Shown here piece after piece: positions 25,498 to 37,295 of a stretch of DNA of 64,000 nt. The notes beneath the pieces were generated by a model. The model saw only the letters and a list, made by a program, of their open reading frames with translations, was not told the origin of the DNA and ran no database searches. This DNA comes from Daphnia carinata (lineage: Eukaryota > Arthropoda > Branchiopoda > Diplostraca > Daphniidae). The DNA lies in contig NC_081335.1 in NCBI RefSeq assembly GCF_022539665.2, positions 4,154,001-4,218,000 on the forward strand. Reading direction: 5' to 3'. Numbering within the stretch: the first letter of the stretch is position 1; every line of letters begins with the position of its first letter. The translations under genes and the position numbers were made by a program.

Positions 25498-26895
25498 ACG
25501 TGAAAATTACAAAAAAAAAAACTCGCGTGTCTTACACTTAATTACGAAAAACAAAAAAAAAAAAGAAAAGTCTTTTTCCCCGTTCCAACTTAACAACCCC
25601 GTTGATTGTGTGTGCTGCAACACCTTTAACGTCCCATCATCGCGTTCGTGTATTGGTGTTACGCAATTTCTTCTTTCCCCTTGTGTTTAAATTCTTTTGA
25701 AATTTCGCGCCTCTTGATGGAACTCTCCCCACTCGCTCGATAGGGTTGTGCGTTGGTCTTGGAAATAATGTTTGGAGTGTCTACGTGTGATCACTTTGAA
25801 TCGTAAGTTTTGCACCGGAAATGCCGTTTTTTTTCATAACTCGTCGTTTCGCGAAGATTACGTCATTGATGCTGTTTTGCATGGACGGTGCCATAACCGC
25901 GTCACTCTATTCGTTTGTATTGTGCAATATGTTCATCTTGTTTATGACCATGTTTTTTTATTCTTAATGACTTACCAATAACTTACTGATGCAATCCGTG
26001 AATGAGTGACGTCGATACGAATGTCGATGGCACTCATTCCGTCGCAACTTGTCGGACGGCTCCATTATAGCGGAGGCGTTGCTGGCGACTTGCTTTCGAT
26101 TCCCGTGTGCAATATGATCGAGAAAACATAATTCGAAGTTTCTTGAAAGAAAAAATTATAATTCAGTATTGCGTTTGAAATGCTGCACTTCCCGCTGAAA
26201 ACGCACAACAGAAAGATGACACAAAATTAATCTTCTTAATTGTCTTGCTTGTTAAAAATGAATGGTCGTTTTTGTTTCAATTAGAATTTCCTTTTTTTGG
26301 TGGGAGAGGAGAAAACAAAACATGTCAAAATATGGGTGCTGTTCAATACGATCATTTTGGTTATCGATTCTTACTTATCTAACATTCTCCGTGGAAAATC
26401 CCATTTGCTAATATTTAATAATTCGCATTTCAAAAACAAAAAACAATTCCTCTCTGTTTTAGTATATTGATCGTATACTTGTATTGTTTTTTTTCTTTCC
26501 ACTTTCTTCGTGCAATATCATGAGGGAAAACAAACGGAAAATACAACGTCCATTTCAACTTTCTAATGGCGAAATTATTCTTGTTATTTTACTTAAAATA
26601 ATTCAGCTGAATTTGTAGAATTATTAAATTATAATATTTAAAATTAATATAATTAAATATTTTAGTTGGAATACTTACATGCGATTACCAAATCGACCGC
26701 TAGATGGCGAAAAGATTGATTTGAAAAATAATTTGATTACGATAAGTAATTTTTTTATCGCCGATCGCCGATCATTCTTAACTAAAGAGATCGGCGAGAA
26801 ATATTGTGATCGTGATCGGCAAGTCTGTTTTATCGTCACGTGGATGCCGTAAGGCATAGCGAGGACAAAAAACGTCATCAATCAAATCAATGAAA
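25498..26895. other. ZP gene 3' UTR and spacer up to the palindrome
   Basis: A-rich tracts follow the stop codon, as expected for 3' UTR. From about 26,480 on the sequence is very AT-rich. At 26,757-26,820 are several direct and inverted copies of TCGCCGATC. No coding exon is supported. Confidence 0.45.
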
Positions 26896-29145
26896 AGTGT
26901 TTACGTATGGCAATCCGTTTAACATAAAAAAATTTAAAAAAATGTCCGAAAAAAAAAAAATCACACTTTTTTCTTTTTTTCCCACACGTAGCCATCTACC
27001 GCTCAGACTCGTTATTACTGGCGTAGGCAATTTCAGTCCATTGGATGCCATTCGCAGTTAGTTCAGTAGCGTGGATGGAGAGAATAACGCGTGGCTGGAG
27101 GAACAATTGAAAAATGGATAAAATAATACAACAAAAGGATGGTAAGTATAAACATTATTATATTGGTTTTCAATTATTAATTATTGTTTATTAGATCAAA
27201 TTATGAAGCTGCAGGCCCAATTATTGGAACAACACAAAATATTAGATAGCAGCAAAGCTAAGGATGGTAAGGCCTAATACGTGATGATTCTATTTATTTG
27301 CTTTTATTCATTTGTGTTTTGTAGCTCAAATTTTGAGTCTACAAGCTCAGCTAGGGAAAAAGAACAAATAGGAACGGAACAGTTTCCAAACAGTGAAGGA
27401 GGTTTTTCCAAACTCATCCCTAACTGAACCTGAGGATGAATTGGCATTAGGCGAACACAGTCAGGTACCTAAACTTTTCAAATAAGAATTCAAAATAAGT
27501 ATAGAATTTTAACAAACAATTATTTATTGTTTAGTTATTCAGTCTACCACCTGAAAGTGTGTTAAAGTTAAATTCTGTTAGTGCTGCACTAACAGAATTG
27601 TTAGTAATAAGTCCATGCAGCGAAAGGAGTGAACAATTGTGGGACCGTATTTGGGCTGAAAATGGATGTGGTACGGAAACCCAGAAATAGCAGGAGTTCA
27701 ACATAAAACATGAATTAGGTACTTTTCGTTTTTTGTCTATCAAAAAAGTATTTTTAATGCTATTTTTTTGCATTCACAGAATTTTAGTGGGGGATTAAGT
27801 CAAGTCTGGAAGTGTTACAGGATGGAAGAGTGAGCCTACAGTTGAAAAACACTGAAAGTGTATTACCATTAAGGTATGAGGTAAAGTAATAGAGTATGCA
27901 AATTGTCTAATGAGAACTACCATCTTGTGTGAATGAATCCTGTGTAACAGCAATCCTTTATGGTTCTGTCACAGCTAGAAGCCTCAAATAATTCTGCTTC
28001 TCTGGCTAAAGAACAACTTGTCATTTACGTTCAGAGTGTTGGTGAAGCTGGGTACTTAAATGGCCCTAAAGATGTTTCATTTCGTTGGCATTGCAGCGAT
28101 GAACATCATACATGGACTCTTCAGGTATGAAAGGAATTTTCTTGAAAATTTTTTGAATTTATGACGAAGCATTTCTCCTCCTTTTTGCCACCCATGTCTA
28201 ATCTAAAAAAAAAAAATTTATCCAATAGGAAAGGATTTTCAGCATACTGGGAACACAACTATCAACAATGCAACATTCTATGGGTGCTATTTTATCATTC
28301 AAGAGCCTTATACAATGATTTTCATCTGCAATTTGTATGGCCTTTCCCAAGCTTCTGCCATAAGTTGAATCTATGAGTCATGTAAGTCACATGAGCAACA
28401 ATTGAGATGCTTAATGGAGTTGTTTTTCTTTTCTCAGTGTAGGTTAATAGTAACATTGGATCTGAAAAGATTCTTGGTTGGGGCAAGACACTGAATAAAT
28501 TGTAATGATTGAATGGATGACATAACATTTCTATACTTAATTCGGATTCCCGAGACGGTATTTTATATTTAAAAAATTGAAGTGCATATCTGGGCTCCCT
28601 TCCTTTCCGTAGCCCCGTTTCCCCTTGACTCGTAATAAGCCCGTAGGGGGTCATGCCCCTACTGTACGGTATATATAAAAATAACATATACCGAGGTTTG
28701 GAGGGCTCTGGCCGGAAAGGGGACGTGGATGTCCGCTTAGTCCGATGATGTGTTCACGGAGGGCTCTGTGGCTACCCACAAATCCGAACTAAAGGTTAAT
28801 CGCTCCTGTAAAAATGTTCCATATCTTCGGCTCTTCTTCCGGCTTCTCTTAGCCAATCACCGGGTAATCTCCCCGGTGGGTCAACAAGGCAGTGTCTCCC
28901 CCTGCCTGGGTTGACGGCAACTTTTGAAAGGGCTATTGTGCCTTTTTAAAGTTGCAAAAATAATTGTAGTGTGCAGAGAATTGTCAATAAATTTTTTTTT
29001 TTACGTATTTTGCAAAATTTGCTACTTTAATTTATCAACTTTTTTTTTATTTAGCTTGCTCAATTCACCTTTAATGTTTATGCCACCTTTGATGGTAAGC
29101 ATTGTTTCCATTGGTTTATCGTTTATCTGTAAGCATTCAATTATA
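26896..29145 (+). repeat. left arm of a ~5 kb inverted repeat (palindrome)
   Basis: This arm matches the reverse complement of about 29,655-31,908 from end to end. At the outer edge, ACGTATGGCAATCCGTTTAA (from 26,904) mirrors the sequence ending near 31,908. Shared internal blocks include the GTAGCCATCTACCGCTCAGA segment at 26,988, the first decayed exon at 27,116, and CCCTGCCTGGGTTGACGG at about 28,899. At the inner edge, ATCGTTTATCTGTAAG (29,119) recurs inverted near 29,680. The arms differ by scattered substitutions and small indels, so this is not a simple assembly copy. The right arm is listed separately. Confidence 0.93.
27116..28400 (+). pseudogene. decayed multi-exon gene copy in the left arm
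   Basis: Splice-bordered segments can be read: 27116-27141 (MDKIIQQKD, then GTAAGT), an exon ending at 27266 (IMKLQAQLLEQHKILDSSK), one at about 27326 (QILSLQAQL) that hits a stop at TAG 27368, one near 27536 containing LNSVSAALTELLVISPCSER and ending at a stop, and one near 27960 containing VQSVGEAGYLNGPKDVSFRW. Heptad-like leucines suggest a coiled coil at the start. The frame is interrupted by stops and shifts. The family was not recognised; it could be a duplicated host gene or cargo of a mobile element. Confidence 0.6.
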
Positions 29146-29147
29146 AT

Positions 29148-29220
29148 CCAGGGATCGAACCCTGGATGTTCGGCACACCGCGCCGATGCTCTACCAGTGA
29201 GCCATGAATCATATGATGTC
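29148..29220 (-). tRNA. tRNA-like sequence (degenerate) at the palindrome centre
   Basis: On the minus strand a D-arm GGCTCACTGGTAGAGCA is followed by an anticodon-type arm (stem TCGGC/GCCGA, 7-base loop) and a T-arm with the perfect B-box GGTTCGATCC. The A-box is also good (TGGCTCACTGG). No acceptor stem pairs and loop position 33 is C instead of T, so this is probably a tRNA-derived repeat or pseudogene. Confidence 0.55.
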
Positions 29221-29322
29221 AAGTTGGCTTTTTTCTAGTCTCTTGCGGACTTGCATTTACACTTTGAATAAAACTGAAATGCAATACTGCAATATTCTTT
29301 TCTACATTTAGATATAGATCTT

Positions 29323-29400
29323 TATACATCTAGTAAGGTTTGAACCCAGGGTAACAGTTATCGCAGCTGAATGCTCTACCACAGAGCTATTGACCTTATG
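29323..29400 (-). tRNA. second tRNA-like sequence (degenerate)
   Basis: On the minus strand AGCTCTGTGGTAGAGCATTC forms a D-arm, followed by an anticodon-like region and GGGTTCAAACC in place of the T-arm. Pairing is poor outside the D-arm. Probably a tRNA-derived element remnant. Confidence 0.4.
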
Positions 29401-29492
29401 AAAGCAATAGAAAGATAAACATATAGTAGTGAAAGACTGCATAAACATCCTAGACGATAACATATGATATGCGATAATAAAAATATAGACAC

Positions 29493-29564
29493 ATCTCGTG
29501 GCTCAATGTTAGAGCATCGGCGTTGCACGCTGAATGTCTGGGGATCGATTCCCATACCAGTAAA
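29493..29564 (+). tRNA. third tRNA-like sequence, Ala(TGC)-like anticodon arm
   Basis: On the plus strand GTGGCTCAATGTTAGAGCA is a D-arm, TCGGC-GTTGCAC-GCTGA an anticodon arm with TGC in the anticodon position, and GGGGATCGATTCCC a T-arm-like hairpin. The acceptor stem is not convincing. It faces opposite to the first two copies. Confidence 0.45.
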
Positions 29565-29654
29565 ACAATATACAAATACAAAATTACTTCAGAAAATATC
29601 CAGGTATTACACGTCGTTCCTTGTCTAAGTTCAAGAATTCAAAAAGTGTAATAA

Positions 29655-31908
29655 AATAATAATTGAATACTTACAGATAAACGATACAACGGTGGCAAAA
29701 AAAAATAAAAATGAATTGTGCAAGCTAAATAAAAAAAAAGGTTGATAAATGTAATGTGTGAACAAAGCGAACACAGACAATGAAAGAAGCAAATTTTGCA
29801 AAATACCATTTTATAAAAAAAAATTTATTGACAATTCTCTGCACATTACAATTATTTTTGCAACTTTAAAAAGGCACAATAGCCCTTTCAAAAGTTGCCG
29901 TCAACCCAGGCAGGGGGAGACACTGCCTTGTTGACCCACCGGGGAGATTACCCGGTGATTGGCTAAGAGAAGCCGGAAGAAGAGCCGAAGATATGGAACA
30001 TTTTTACTGGAGCGATTAACCTTTAGTTCGGATTTGTGGGTAGCCACGTCGCCCTCCGTGAACACATCATTGGACGAAGCGGACCCCCACGTCCCCTTTC
30101 CGGCCAGAGCCCTCCAAACCTCGGTATATGTTGTTTTTATATATACCGTACAGTAGGGGCATGACCCCCTACGGGCTTATTATGAGTCAAGGGGAAACGG
30201 GGCTACAGAAAGAAGGGAGCCCAGATATGCACTTCAATTTTTTAAATATCAAATACCGTCTGGGGAATCCGAATTAAGTATAGAAATGTCATGTCATCCA
30301 TCCAATCAATACAATTTATTCAGTGTCTTGCCCCAACCAAGAATTTTTTCAGATCCAATGTTACTATTAACCTATATTGAGAAAAGAAAAACAACACCAT
30401 TTAACATATCAATTGTTGATCATGTAACTTACATGACTCATAGATTCAACTTCTGGTGGAAGCTTGGGAAAGGACATACAAATTGCAGGTTAACATCATT
30501 GTATAAGGCTCTTGAATGATAAACTAGCACCTGTAGAATGTTGCATTGTTGATAGTTGTGTTCCCAGTACATGAAAATCCTTTCCTATTGGATAAAATTT
30601 TTTTTGGTAGATTAGACATGGGTGGCAAAAAGGAGGAGAAATTCTTCGTCATAAATTCAAAATTAGTTGAAGAAAAATCCTTTCATACCTAAAGAGTCCA
30701 TGTATGATGTTCATCTCTGCAACGGCAGCAAAATTAAAACATCTTTAGGGCCATTTAAGTACCCAGTTTCCCCAACACTCTGAACGTAAATGACAAGTTG
30801 TTCTTTAGCCAGAGAAGCAGAATTATTTGAGGCTTCTAGCTGTGACAGAACTATAAAGGATTGCTGTTGTACTGGATTCATAACACAAGATGGTACTTCT
30901 CATTAGGCAATTTGCATTACTCTATTAATTTACCTCACACCATAACGGTAATGCACTCTCAGTGTTTTTTCATCTGTAGGCTCACTCTTCCATCCTGTAA
31001 CACTTCCAGACTTGATTTGATCCCCCGTTAAATTCTGTGAATGCAAAATAATAGTATTAAAAATACTTTTTCGATAGACAAAAACCGAAAAGTACCTAAT
31101 CCATGTTTCATGTTGAACTTGTGCCATTTATGGGTTTCTGTACCACACCCATTTTCGGCCCAAATACGGTCCCACAATTGTTCAGTTCCTTCACTGCATG
31201 GGCTTATTACTTACGATTCTTTTAGTGCAGCACTAACAGAATTTAAATTTAACACACTGTCAGGTGGTGGACTGAATAACTAAACAATAAATAATTGTTT
31301 GTTAAAATTCTTTACTTATTTTGAATTCTTATTTGAAAAGTTTAGGTGCCTGGCTGTGTTCACCTAATGCCTACTCATCCTAACGCTCAGTTAGGGATGA
31401 GTTTGGAAAAACCTCCTTCACTGTTTGGAAAGTGTCCCATTCTAATTTTCTTTTTTTTCCAATAACTGAGCATGTAGACTCAAAATTTCAGCTAAAAAAT
31501 ACAAATGATTAAAAGAACACAAATACAATCATTATGTATTACCATCCTTTGTTTTGCTGTTATCTAATATTCTGTGCTGTTGCAATAATTGAGCCTGCAG
31601 GTCCATAATTTGATCTAATAAACAATAATTAATAATTGAAAACCAATATAATAATGTTTATACTTACCATCCTTTTGTTGTATTATCTTATCCATTTTTC
31701 AATTGTTCCTCCAGCCACGCGTTATTCTCTCCATCCACGCTACTGAACTAACTGCGAATGGCATCCAATGGACTGAAATTGCCTACGCCAGTAATAACGA
31801 GTCTGAGCGGTAGATGGCTACGTGTGGGAAAAAAAGAAAAAAGTGTGATTTTTTTTTTTTCCGACATTTTTTTTTTTTTCTTATGTTAAACGGATTGCCA
31901 TATTTACG
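29655..31908 (-). repeat. right arm of the ~5 kb inverted repeat
   Basis: This is the inverted counterpart of 26,896-29,145, separated from it by a central spacer of about 500 bases that holds the tRNA-like sequences. Differences from the left arm include a stop in the exon near 31,220 and local indels. The outer end carries GAGCGGTAGATGGCTACGTG at about 31,806, mirroring the left arm at 26,988. Confidence 0.93.
30420..31700 (-). pseudogene. decayed multi-exon gene copy in the right arm
   Basis: The same exon order as the left copy is read on the minus strand: MDKIIQQKD near 31,695, IMDLQAQLLQQHRILDNSK near 31,610, EILSLHAQLLEKK near 31,490 ending in a stop, and LNSVSAALKES followed by an in-frame stop near 31,220. 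Here WAENGCGTETHKWHKFNMKH stays open where the left copy stops. The two copies have therefore decayed differently, pointing to one ancestral coding gene. Confidence 0.6.
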
Positions 31909-32211
31909 TAATTAAAACAAAGGATAAATAGCAAGAAAATTTCCAAACTAAACTCATTTTGGCTTTGTTGTGAACATTAGTGGCGTAAAATGACAGGTAG
32001 AATGATAGATTAAATACGTTAACGGGTTGTATGGCTTTACCATCCCTCTCCTCCTGGCAATGGATTTTTCAGCCACGTGGAAATCAACGCGAGACAGAGT
32101 AAATGGACGTGAATCAGGAGCAACAAGCGCGGGAGTAGTTAGCTAATGAACCCTTTAGGCTTCCGTCGCCCTCGGGTGCCCTTAACATTGGCAGGATTGG
32201 CTGAGGTCAGG

Positions 32212-32245
32212 TATAAAAGCCAAGGCATAAGTGCCGTTCATCAGC
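32212..32245 (+). promoter_or_regulatory. core promoter of the Tyr-rich gene: TATA box and initiator
   Basis: TATAAA lies at 32212-32217 and an arthropod initiator-type TTCATCAG at about 32237-32244, with the expected A about 28 bases from the TATA start. The first coding exon begins about 50 bases further on. This is a strong focused promoter, usual for abundant cuticle-type secreted proteins. Confidence 0.75.
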
Positions 32246-32288
32246 AGATTGCTCGACCTCTTCATTCAGCAAGCATCAAAAAAGCAGT

Positions 32289-34375
32289 ATGGTGTCAAAA
32301 ATAGGTAACTTATTTTTTTAAGAATAATTCTTTGTATTTAAATTAGATTAGTGTAATAGTTTTTGTAAGTATTGAATTTAAAAATAATCTAATTCTTGCC
32401 AGGTTTTGTTATGTGGTTTTACTAATTGACAGTAGGCTATAACGTAACTGATCGTTATTTATTTCTAGTGGCGATGAAGTTGTGTATATTGGTTGCCATC
32501 CTGGGCGCGTTTCCTTCCATGGTTTCCGCCAGGGTTATGGGTAAAGCGATGGAAATGCAAAGGCAGAGCGGAGGTGGATATTCGTACGCGACTGCTAGCT
32601 ACACCACCACTACCCCGAGTTATTATACCACTACTGCAGCTCCCATCTACTACACTGAGGCCCAGAAATATTATGCTGAACCTACATACTACACTACAAC
32701 CACTGCTGCCCCAGTTTACTACAATGAGGCTCCAAAATACTATGCTGAGCCAACTTACTACACCACTGCTGCTCCAGTCTATTACACTGAGGCTGTGAAG
32801 TATTATTCTGAGCCATCTTACTACACCACCACCACTGTTGCTCCTGTTTACTACACCGAGGCTTCCAAGTACTATGCTGAACCCACTTACTACACGACTA
32901 CAGCTGCTGCTCCAGTCTACTACACCGAAGCTGCGAAGTACTATGCTGAGCCCACTTACTACACGACTACAACTGCTGCCCCAGTCTACTACACCGAAGC
33001 TACGAAGTACTATGCTGAGCCCACTTACTACACCACCACTGCTGCTCCAGTCTACTACACCGAAAGCACGAAGTATTATGCCGAGGCAACTTACTACACC
33101 ACCACTGCTGCTCCAGTCTACTACACCGAAGGCACGAAGTATTATGCTGAGGGAACTTACTACACCACCACTGCTGCACCAGTTTACTACACCGAGGCAC
33201 CGAAATACTATGCTGAGCCAACTTACACCACTACTACTGCTGCACCAGTTTACTACACCGAGGCACCGAAATACTATGCTGAGCCCACGTACTACACTAC
33301 CACCACTGCTGCTCCTGTTTACTACACCGAGGCCATGAAGTACTATTCTGAACCAACTTACTACACCACCACCACTGCCGCTCCAGTCTACTACTCCGAG
33401 GCTCCCAAATACTACGCTGAGCCTGCTTACTACACCACTGCTGCCCCAGCCTACTATGCTGAGCCCCCGAAGTATTATTCTGAACCATCTTACTACACCA
33501 CAACTGCTGCTACAATCTACTACACTCAAGCTCCGCAATATTATGTTGAACCTACTTACTATACCACCACTACTGCAGCTCCAGTTTACTACACCGAGGC
33601 AACGAAGTACTATGCTGAACCAGTTTACCACACCACTGCCGCTCCAGTCTATTACACTGAAGCCTCGAAGTACTATTCTGAACCATCTTACTACACCACC
33701 ACTACTGCAGCTCCTGTTTACTACACTGAGGCAACAAAGTATTATTCTGAACCAGCCTACTACACTACCACTGCTGCTCCAGTCTACTATACTGAGGCCG
33801 TAAAATACTACGCTGAGCCTACATACTACACCACCACTGCTGCGCCGGTCTACTACACCACCACTGCTGCGCCGGTCTACTACACCACCACTGCTGCGCC
33901 GGTCTACTACACCACCACTGCTGCTCCAGTCTACTATACTGAGGCCGTAAAATACTACGCTGCGCCGGTCTACTACACCACCACTGCTGCGCCGGTCTAC
34001 TACACCACCACTGCTGCGCCGGTCTACTACACCACCACTGCTGCGCCGGTCTACTACACCACCACTGCTGCGCCGGTCTACTACACCACCACTGCTGCGC
34101 CGGTCTACTACACCACCACTGCTGCGCCGGTCTACTACACCACCACTGCTGCGCCGGTCTACTACACCACCACTGCTGCGCCGGTCTACTACACCACCAC
34201 TGCTGCGCCGGTCTACTACACCGAGTCCACGAAGTACTATTCTGAGCCAACTTACTACGCCACTACTACTGCTCCTCCAGTCTACTATACCGAGCTCCCG
34301 AAATATTACACTAAACCATCGTACTACACCACGACTGCTGCTCCGGTCTACTACAAAGAGCCATCGAAATACTAA
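32289..34375 (+). CDS. secreted Tyr/Thr/Ala-rich tandem-repeat structural protein
   Basis: Two exons, 32289-32304 and 32469-34375, give 640 residues. The tiny first exon (MVSKI) joins in phase to VAMKLCILVAILGAFPSMVS, making a signal peptide; the longer in-frame start at 32426 lies in the intron and is less likely. After a short basic spacer the protein is built of units like YYTTTAAPVYYTEAxKYYAEP, with Ser/Ala/Pro variation at one position. Between about 33,838 and 34,215 the unit collapses to a 9-residue repeat, APVYYTTTA, in near-perfect tandem DNA copies. No chitin-binding Rebers-Riddiford motif is seen. Repeated paired tyrosines suggest cross-linkable matrix, as in cuticle or silk-like fibres. 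The role is inferred from composition and promoter only. Confidence 0.85.
33838..34215 (+). repeat. 27-base coding minisatellite
   Basis: The unit GCGCCGGTCTACTACACCAC plus CACTGCT repeats in two blocks, about 3-4 copies (33,842-33,925) and about 10 copies (33,961-34,215). A diverged segment matching 33,780-33,810 interrupts them. Copies are essentially identical, and the GCGCCGG codon choice is absent from the older units upstream, so the array expanded recently by duplication or unequal exchange. Confidence 0.9.
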
Positions 34376-34817
34376 TTAATTTATTCTAGATGTTTGTAGG
34401 AGATGTGGATCACGGTTTTTGCATCGATTCCTTGTTTTATTTGATATTGTGAAACTATATTTCGTGTTGATGGTGTGTTATGAAATCACGGTATATTTCA
34501 ATACAGAGGATTTTCAAACAATCAAAATAACATTATAATATTTGCCAACTTTTTGGGTAGCTAATTTGCTCTACACCATTGCCAATTTAATTAATGATAT
34601 AAATTTTTATTTTATGAATAAATAAATAAAAAGTAAATGGTTGGAATTAGTAATAGCATTGTGTATCACAACTTCACTATCCACTGAATAAGATATTTCA
34701 CGAAGGCAACGGAAGTTTAAACATTTATTTTGCGAGATTGATAAGGAAAATTTAAGAATTAGGTATTTTATAAGAAAGGTGGTTGTCAACACAGAATATA
34801 AAAGAAAGACATATGTG
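34376..34817. other. convergent 3' flanks of the Tyr-rich gene and Aurora kinase
   Basis: AT-rich spacer between a plus gene ending at 34375 and a minus gene ending at 34818. On the minus strand AATAAA-type polyadenylation signals occur around 34,600-34,625. No coding exon is seen. Confidence 0.5.
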
Positions 34818-36214
<1,397 letters not shown>

Positions 36215-36684
36215 ATTTAATAGAATAAAAAAACCACTTAGTTTTTTCCAATCGAAATCAATTTCATTTGAGGATTTGTTCAGAATTATAGTCTGATTTT
36301 TCTAGCAGTTTCGCTACACAAAACGATTTGGACAAAGACGAAAATTTGAAGGATTTGTTTAAACGGTGACAGCATTGTCGGCTGCACTTTTTTCTTTCAT
36401 TGCGCTTTCTCATTTCAAATTAAACGGAAATGTAAAGGTTTTGAAATACCATTTTCCTAAGAGGTCTTCAAAATTTTACCATTAAATTTAATAAACTGAA
36501 TTCTAAACATGGTATATTACGGGCTTAATTGCCAGTTTGTTGCTGATGCAGTACCCACCAAAGTTCCTCCCAACCATACAGATGGCGTATCGGGTGTGTA
36601 TGTAAATGGACCGAACCCTGCAGGCCCTTCAGCAGCACAAGTTCTTTACTTCTAAACTTGTCTGCTAAAGTTTTATTGGTGAAA
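36215..36684. promoter_or_regulatory. shared bidirectional promoter, Aurora kinase / prefoldin 2
   Basis: Only 470 bases separate the two divergent start codons, so both 5' UTRs and promoters lie here. No TATA box is obvious, fitting housekeeping or cell-cycle genes. ACAGATGGCG at about 36,578 resembles the CTCF-like motif seen elsewhere in this window. Confidence 0.6.
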
Positions 36685-37295
36685 ATGGCGACTGACGGAA
36701 GCAAAAAGCAAGCTAAAAATGTATTGAAAGTTGCTGGCAAATCAAATGAAGAGGTTATTCAAGGATTTCAGAGATTGCGAACTGAACAGAGACAATTAGC
36801 CAGCAAACTATCCGAGCTTGAAATGGATCTCAACGAGCACAAGTAAGTTTTACCGGTTACGTTGCCCAAATAGTACTAGCACCACATGTGACAATGCAAC
36901 TGACAAACATGCAATTTTTTACTGGAAGATTAGTTATTGAAACTCTTCAGAATGTTGATGCTGACAGGAAGTGCTTTCGCATGGTTGGGGGTGTTCTTGT
37001 TGAGAGAACTGTCAAAGAAGTTTTGCCTGCTCTAACGTCAAACAGAGACCAGGTAATTTTGCTGTTTTCTTTACATTTTTTTTTATTGATTCATAATTTT
37101 CTATTTTGTTAGATGACCAAAGTGATTGAAGTTCTCAATACCCAGATAACAACAAAGGGACAAGAAATTAATGATTTCAAAGAAAAGAATAATATCAGGA
37201 TACGGAATCAAAATGAACTCCCATCTGCAGCTCCTGATAATGAAGGCGAAAATAAAGTTGCCAACCAGGGTGTCTTGGTGGGCACGAAACCCTAA
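36685..37295 (+). CDS. PFDN2: prefoldin subunit 2
   Basis: Three exons: 36685-36842, 36929-37052 and 37113-37295, phases consistent, 154 residues, the usual size. EEVIQGFQRLRTEQRQLASK and the paired helices around the conserved CFRMVGGVLVERTVKEVLPA identify the beta-type prefoldin subunit. Prefoldin is the six-subunit cytosolic chaperone that passes nascent actin and tubulin to the TRiC/CCT chaperonin. The C-terminal 30 residues are polar and variable, as in the family. Confidence 0.96.

Noticed and set aside
32465-33631. Long minus-strand open frame (388 codons) rich in Ser/Val/Gly
   Set aside because: It is the antisense shadow of the Tyr-rich repeat gene; repeated codons keep several frames open. 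The plus strand has the signal peptide, promoter and stop.
33842-34215. Regular repeats resembling a CRISPR array
   Set aside because: Units are directly adjacent coding copies with no unique spacers, in a eukaryotic gene.
33819-34250. Minus-strand repetitive frame of CSRPAQQWW units
   Set aside because: Another shadow of the 27-base minisatellite with no start context or splice support.
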